39,907 nucleotides of DNA from Phenylobacterium deserti (GTDB lineage Bacteria > Pseudomonadota > Alphaproteobacteria > Caulobacterales > Caulobacteraceae), in assembly GCA_943332615.1 (NCBI GenBank), contig CALQQB010000040.1:1-39907 (forward strand). The letters are read 5' to 3'. Below the pieces are notes generated by a model. That model saw only the letters and a list, made by a program, of their open reading frames with translations, was not told the DNA's origin and ran no database searches. Below, piece by piece: positions 35,763-39,907 of this stretch. Made by a program: the position numbers and the translations under genes. Position 1 is the stretch's first letter. Every line of letters begins with the position of its first letter.

Positions 35763-35796
35763 GCCGCGGGCCTCTGAAATCCCGGAGGCCCGCGGC
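35763..35796. terminator. Strong hairpin between convergent genes, likely bidirectional terminator
   Basis: GCCGCGGGCCTC (35763-35774) pairs perfectly with GAGGCCCGCGGC (35785-35796) around a 10-base loop, in the 47-bp space between two convergent stops. The following T content is weak (CTATTTC on the plus strand), so termination is probable rather than certain. Confidence 0.7.
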
Positions 35797-35802
35797 CGGA
35801 CC

Positions 35803-36714
35803 CTATTTCACCGCGTCCGCGATCGCCGAGGCGCCGGCGCTCCAGAGCGCGTCGTCGGCGCCAAGCGCCTCCAGGACCTTTCGCAGCGCCCAGGTACGCG
35901 ACGGCTGGCCGGACACGAAGGGCGTCAGGGTGAAGCTCAGGACCTGACCGCCCTCCACCGGCGCGCGTTCCTTCAGGTAGTCGAGGGCCGCGAGAATCTG
36001 GTCCGACCAGCTTTGTTCCGTCTGGCGGCGATCGATCATCAACGCGCGATCGTCCAGCTCCATCGTCACCGGAACCGCCGAGACCGGGCCTCCCGACGTG
36101 CCCATCGTGACGGGCACGGAGTCTTGCTCCCAATCCAGGCAGACGTCGAAGCCCGCCTTGGCGATGAGGTCCAGGGTGACGAGCGACTGCTGGCGCGCCG
36201 GGCTCATCCAGGCACGTGGACGCAGGCCGATCGCTTCGAACGCCGCGCGGGTCTGCTCGATCCAGGCGGTCTCGGTCTCTTCGCCAAGCGAGGTGACATG
36301 GATGTGGTCCGTATCCAGGCCGTAGGCGGCGATCTCGTGACCGTCGGCGAGGATCTGGTCGATGAGGTAGCGCCGGGTCTCCAGCAGCGACGCATTGATC
36401 GGCACGGTGGCGGTCAGGCCATTGGCCTTCAGCGTGTCGAGTATGCGAAAGATCCCGACCCGGTTGCCATAGTCCCGGGCCGTGTATTGCCGCAGGTCCG
36501 GATAGACGCCGTTTACGGCGCTCGGGTGCATGAAGGGCTTGCCGCTCGGCTTGAGCATGAATTCCTCGACCGGCACGACGATCAGGCCCGCGACGGACTT
36601 TCCGCCGGGCCAGCTGACCTTCTGGCGGCCGCACTCCGGCCGCCAGTCGTAGCGGTCCTGATCCATGCCATAGGCGCGACGCGGGTAGGCGGTGTAGTCC
36701 TCAGGCAGCGACAT
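35803..36714 (-). CDS. Polysaccharide-deacetylase-family protein, divergent PuuE-like paralogue
   Basis: A 303-residue protein of the NodB/PuuE fold family. It shares a framework with its upstream neighbour (QYTARDYGNRVGIFRILDTL against NYSARDWGNRVGHWRMMEML). The motif-2 position reads HEIAAYGLDTDHIH, with Tyr where the neighbour has His (FFSHGIYNT), and the first motif (VPVEEFML) also differs. It may have lost metal binding or use another ligand; it could be a non-catalytic partner. ATG 36714 lies 14 bases inside the preceding gene, so the two are translationally coupled. PuuE-like relatives include allantoinase and related cyclic-amide hydrolases. No signal peptide is present, so a sugar-polymer role is unlikely. 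Confidence 0.85.
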   Translation of the reverse strand: MSLPEDYTAYPRRAYGMDQDRYDWRPECGRQKVSWPGGKSVAGLIVVPVEEFMLKPSGKPFMHPSAVNGVYPDLRQYTARDYGNRVGIFRILDTLKANGLTATVPINASLLETRRYLIDQILADGHEIAAYGLDTDHIHVTSLGEETETAWIEQTRAAFEAIGLRPRAWMSPARQQSLVTLDLIAKAGFDVCLDWEQDSVPVTMGTSGGPVSAVPVTMELDDRALMIDRRQTEQSWSDQILAALDYLKERAPVEGGQVLSFTLTPFVSGQPSRTWALRKVLEALGADDALWSAGASAIADAVK

Positions 36715-37648
36715 GGCCGAACCCTGTGCCTTTGGTTGCGAAGCCGCGATCGGCGATGTCCGCGATCGTCTGGTCCCAGTAATTTTCACGATAGTGCTGG
36801 GCGATCTCCGCGCCGGTGGTCGTCCAGATGTCGGCCTTGTGGCCATCGATATGCTTGAGGGCGTCGTCGAAGGCTCGGATGCGGTTGGGGTGGGCGACCA
36901 GGTATGCGTGAAGCGGGATGCACATCACCGTGCCGCTGCGCTCACCCTCCTCCAAGAGTTGGTCGAAGTGGCGCTTCAGCATGTCGGCGTAGCGCCACGG
37001 GTCCATGCCCTGGACCATGTAGGTGATCACGTCGTTGGTCTCGAGCGCGTAGGGGACCGAGAGCAGCCTGCCGGTCCGGGTCTTCAGCGGCTGCGGCTGA
37101 TCGTCGTGGAACAGGTCGCAGGTGTACCAGAAGTCGTACTCGCCCATCAGGTCGAGGGTCCGTTCCGTCATCGTCAAGGCCGGCGCCAGATAGCCGCGGA
37201 TGCGCTTTCCCGTGGCCTTCATCACAGTGTCGATAGCGTCCTCGATGATCGTGCGCTCCTGCGCCTCGGTCATGTTGTAGGAGTAGCGCGTGTTGTAGAT
37301 GCCGTGGCTGAAGAACTCCCAGTCCCGCGCGGCGCAGGCCTCGATGATCTCCGGGTGATGGTCGCAGAGCGCTGTGGAGAGCGAGATCGAGCCGCGGATA
37401 CCGGGTCGGTCCAGCATCTCCATCATCCGCCAGTGGCCGACCCGATTGCCCCAGTCGCGGGCCGAGTAGTTCACGACGTCTGGGACGGGCCGGGTCCAGG
37501 GCGGACGCGAAGGATTGACCGGGGGATTGTATTCGTAGAACTCGATGTTTGGCGCGACCCAGAACGCCAGCTTCTTGCCGCCCGGCCACACGATCTTCGG
37601 ACGATCGCGGTAGGGCCAGTAGTCATAGACGTTGGGGTCTGAGCGCAT
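36701..37648 (-). CDS. PuuE-like polysaccharide-deacetylase-family hydrolase
   Basis: A 315-residue cytoplasmic enzyme with the NodB-type barrel. Typical segments for the PuuE/allantoinase-like branch are FWVAPNIEFYEYNPP, RDWGNRVGHWRMMEML, WEFFSHGIYNTRYSYNMTEA (metal-binding His), RGYLAPALTMTERTLDLMGE and HDDQPQPLKT. Such enzymes open or cleave cyclic amides without the urease-like metal site of classical allantoinase. ATG 37648 has a strong GGAGGGAGA ribosome site. It heads an operon with the overlapping divergent paralogue. Its upstream region, 157 bp toward gntR, has the third copy of the island motif. The true substrate is unknown. Confidence 0.9.
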   Translation of the reverse strand: MRSDPNVYDYWPYRDRPKIVWPGGKKLAFWVAPNIEFYEYNPPVNPSRPPWTRPVPDVVNYSARDWGNRVGHWRMMEMLDRPGIRGSISLSTALCDHHPEIIEACAARDWEFFSHGIYNTRYSYNMTEAQERTIIEDAIDTVMKATGKRIRGYLAPALTMTERTLDLMGEYDFWYTCDLFHDDQPQPLKTRTGRLLSVPYALETNDVITYMVQGMDPWRYADMLKRHFDQLLEEGERSGTVMCIPLHAYLVAHPNRIRAFDDALKHIDGHKADIWTTTGAEIAQHYRENYWDQTIADIADRGFATKGTGFGHVAA

Positions 37649-37747
37649 CTGGTCTCCCTCCGGCGGCGGCCCGAACCCGGGCGCGTCGCCGACGCGCCCA
37701 ACAGGCTCTTAGCCGTAGTCTAGGCTCCGCAAGGGGCACGTCAAAAC

Positions 37748-37766
37748 GCTATATCTATATAACAAT
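37748..37766. promoter_or_regulatory. Candidate island operator, copy 3
   Basis: GCTATATCTATATAACAAT lies about 100 bases upstream of the PuuE-like gene and 40 bases past the gntR stop. It shares AACAAT and the ATA-N4-TAT frame with the other two copies. It could be an operator or simply an AT-rich promoter core. Confidence 0.5.
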
Positions 37767-37805
37767 AAGATTTCGCAGGGCGCCCAGATTGTGCGCGCTC
37801 GCCTC

Positions 37806-38810
37806 TCAGGCCGAAACGCGCGAGGACTTGCCGGCACGCGCCGCTTTGGCTGCCTCGGGCGCCGGCTTCTCAAGAGCCGCCTTGGCGCGTCGCGGCTGCG
37901 ACTTGGCCGGCTTCTCGCTCGGCGGGCAGGCTGAAGTGTCGCCTTCGCCCTTCGACGCCACCCTGTCGGCCTTCGTTCCGGCGAGAGCGGGGCTCATCGT
38001 CTTCATGCCGTTGGCCAACGCGTCCTTGCGGTCGCCAAAAGAGTGCAGGTCCAGCCGGATCTGATACTTGTCGGACCGGTACTGGGCCATGGTGTAGAGC
38101 AGGGGCTCGCCCGCATCGCTGCACAGAACCCGGCCGATCCTGAGGATCGGAAACCGAATCTCGACATCCAACATGGTGGCCAGCGCGGCATCGGCAGAGG
38201 TGGCGGAGATCGTCTGGGTGGCGGTGCCGATCTTGAGCTTGGTCCGCTCGATCAGCTTGAGCATCGGGTGGGCTTCCAGGTCGGCGCGGCTGAACTTCAG
38301 CCCGAGCTTCGCGGGCATGTAGCTGACCACGCAGCCCAGGGGCTGGTTGTCGAGCCAGCGCACCCGGACCACACGGATGACGTGCTCATTGGGCTCAAGA
38401 TGAAGCATCGCCAGAACGGAAGGCTCGCCGACCTCGTCGGCATACTCCATCAGCTTCACCTTGGTCGTCCGCCCAAGAGTGAGCAGCGACTCGAGGGCCT
38501 GCTCGATGCTGGCTTCGATCGGCGGAGACGCCGGCTCGTAGATGACGCGCGTGCCAACCCGGCGCTTGCGCTCAACCAGGTGGTTCTGCGCCAGCTCGTC
38601 AAGCGCCCTGCGCGTCGTGATCCGAGAGACGCCGTAGATGCGCGACAGCTCCTGTTCTGTCGGCACTAGCGACCCCAGTGGCCGCTGGCCGCTCATGATC
38701 TCGTCGCGGAGGAGCAGGAAGATCTGGTGATAGAGGGGAACCGGCAGATTCTTGCCAACGGCCTTGGCAGCGGCCGCAGCCGCGGCCTTCGTCTGTTTCG
38801 CAGCAACCAT
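37806..38810 (-). CDS. GntR-family regulator (HutC/UTRA type) with low-complexity tails
   Basis: A 334-residue transcription regulator. The winged helix-turn-helix spans about 22-90 (PLYHQIFLLLRDEIMSG, PTEQELSRIYGVSRITTRRA, LVERKRRVGTRV). The UTRA ligand domain follows (about 115-255; VRVRWLDNQPLGCVVSYMPA, TSADAALATMLDVE, YTMAQYRSDKYQIRLDL). The family senses small molecules, often pathway substrates. Unusual here are an Ala/Lys N-terminal tail (AAAAAAAK) and a basic Lys/Ala/Pro tail of about 70 residues after 262 that is not part of the family and is probably disordered. ATG 38810 has AGGAG five bases upstream. It probably regulates the surrounding cluster. Confidence 0.92.
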   Translation of the reverse strand: MVAAKQTKAAAAAAAKAVGKNLPVPLYHQIFLLLRDEIMSGQRPLGSLVPTEQELSRIYGVSRITTRRALDELAQNHLVERKRRVGTRVIYEPASPPIEASIEQALESLLTLGRTTKVKLMEYADEVGEPSVLAMLHLEPNEHVIRVVRVRWLDNQPLGCVVSYMPAKLGLKFSRADLEAHPMLKLIERTKLKIGTATQTISATSADAALATMLDVEIRFPILRIGRVLCSDAGEPLLYTMAQYRSDKYQIRLDLHSFGDRKDALANGMKTMSPALAGTKADRVASKGEGDTSACPPSEKPAKSQPRRAKAALEKPAPEAAKAARAGKSSRVSA

Positions 38811-38910
38811 AGGTGCTCCTACCGCGATCTCGACTCCAAGTCACCCCGGCAGATCGTTGCTTGAGCCCTGATGGCGGAGGCGCACAGGCTTCCGGCGCCA
38901 ACCGTCCGAT

Positions 38911-39907
38911 TCACCAAGTCTGCGCGGCGCGCTCGGCCCGGCGATAGCTGTGCCGGCCGGCCAGGAGAACCGCGATCGAACCGACCGCGCAGACGGCGAA
39001 GACGCACGCGAGGCTGGGCGCGACGCCGCCAGGTCCGCGGAACACCACATCGGACAGGAAGCCGACCGCGAACGAGCCGACGGTCATCGAAAAGAGGCCG
39101 GTGCAGAGCGTGAAGATCGCCGCGATCTGGCCGCGCAGTTCGTTGGGGGTGATCTGGTTCAGTCCAGTCATCGCGGCGGCATAGGACCAGGTGGACGTAA
39201 GGGCGGTGACGGCATTGAGCGCCAGGGTCAGCGTGGGCCATGGCGACAGGCAGGCCACGGTTCCGCAAAGCAGGATGGCGCAGGCATGCCCCAGCACCAT
39301 GGTCAGCGGCGCGTCCCGCCGTCCGCGTCGGGCGAGCCACGACATGGCCCAGCCGGCGACAAGGGCGCCGCACAGCGCGACGGGGATATTGACTAGAGAA
39401 AAGGCGGCGCCGATCTTCACCGGGCTCCATTGGTGCACCCGCACGAAGAGCGTCGGCATCCAGCCGATCGAGGCGTAAATGCAGGTCACGTTGAGCACCG
39501 CCGCGGAGATCAGGGTCGCATAGGCGCCCCGCTGGGCTGTCAGGGCCGCCCAGAGCGGGGCCAATGGAAAGCCTTGGGCGGAAGCCGCCATGCGCTGCCG
39601 GCGCACCGGTTCGGCGACCACCAGCCAGAAGACCAGGGCGACGACCAGGCCCGGCGCGCCCACCAGGAAGAAGGCGATCTGCCACGTCTTCATGTCGACG
39701 GCCCATGCGGCCCCCGTGCGGTGCAGATGGTCGGCCAGAAGGATCGCCATCGCGGCGAACAGTGGCGACAGGCTGTTGCCGAGCGAGCCGCCCATCATCC
39801 AGATCGAATAAGCCTTGGGGCGCTGTTCCGGCGGAAAGTAGTCGGCGATCAGGGACCCGGCCGCCGGCGTGATGCTGGCCTCGCCGACGCCGACGCCGAC
39901 GCGGGCC
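38911..39907 (-). CDS. MFS transporter (ACS/spinster-like), C-terminal part
   Basis: The gene enters from the right edge; 331 codons are visible. The first visible residues, ARVGVGVGEASITPAAGSLI, then ADYFPPEQRPKAYSIW, are the helix 4-5 region of MFS anion:cation or spinster-like transporters. About eight further helices follow (for example AFFLVGAPGLVVALVFWLVV, MTGLNQITPNELRGQIAAIF). It ends 100 bp before gntR on the same strand. An import role for the compound broken down by the cluster is plausible, and the DHA2 exporter would be a separate function. The N-terminal quarter lies outside the window. Confidence 0.9.
   Translation of the reverse strand, partial: ARVGVGVGEASITPAAGSLIADYFPPEQRPKAYSIWMMGGSLGNSLSPLFAAMAILLADHLHRTGAAWAVDMKTWQIAFFLVGAPGLVVALVFWLVVAEPVRRQRMAASAQGFPLAPLWAALTAQRGAYATLISAAVLNVTCIYASIGWMPTLFVRVHQWSPVKIGAAFSLVNIPVALCGALVAGWAMSWLARRGRRDAPLTMVLGHACAILLCGTVACLSPWPTLTLALNAVTALTSTWSYAAAMTGLNQITPNELRGQIAAIFTLCTGLFSMTVGSFAVGFLSDVVFRGPGGVAPSLACVFAVCAVGSIAVLLAGRHSYRRAERAAQTW

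Overview
The window looks like chromosomal DNA of a high-GC alphaproteobacterium in the Caulobacterales, most like Phenylobacterium or Caulobacter. This rests on protein style and content: two large TonB-dependent receptors, TPR-sulfotransferases, many GTG/TTG starts and tightly overlapping genes. The genus is an inference, because no rRNA or tRNA gene was seen.

Left part (1-16.6 kb) is housekeeping and conserved accessory DNA. It holds a TonB receptor, queC-queE (7-deazaguanine/queuosine precursor synthesis), aroC, a secreted alpha/beta hydrolase, a J-domain protein, pdxH coupled to a kinase-like/P-loop protein, an acyl-CoA ligase, a GNAT acetyltransferase, a membrane-anchored TPR protein, a Phd/VapC toxin-antitoxin pair and an operon of a rhodanese-like (DUF442) protein plus a metallo-beta-lactamase-fold hydrolase. 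Small repeats are frequent here: 17-bp minisatellites on both sides of aroC, a nested inverted repeat over the aroC 3' end, a REP-like double hairpin before the GNAT gene, and a 17-bp repeat that separates antitoxin stop from toxin start.

Middle part (16.7-30.1 kb) is a run of envelope and peptide-related genes. It has an OppBC-type permease pair without visible ATPase or binding protein, a TPR-aspartyl/asparaginyl hydroxylase translationally coupled to it, a small exported protein, a 1001-residue TonB receptor, two tandem TPR-sulfotransferases, a lipoprotein with two retropepsin-like aspartic protease motifs, and SppA. Together they suggest, as inference only, uptake, modification and cleavage of a peptide or protein.

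Right part (30.5-39.9 kb) looks like an accessory catabolic island. Its left edge cuts into a remnant of a DUF1963 gene. It contains an alpha/beta hydrolase with His in place of the usual Ser nucleophile, an MDR oxidoreductase, a frameshifted isochorismatase-like hydrolase, a DHA2-type exporter, an N-carbamoylsarcosine-amidase-like hydrolase, two overlapping PuuE-like deacetylases (one lacking a motif His), a GntR/UTRA regulator with Lys/Ala-rich tails and the end of a second MFS transporter. Three intergenic regions share an ungapped 19-bp AT-rich motif, a candidate operator. The gene set points to import and hydrolytic breakdown of an amide- or ureide-type compound, perhaps a heterocycle; the substrate is unknown. 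This cluster is the best candidate in the window for an undescribed system.
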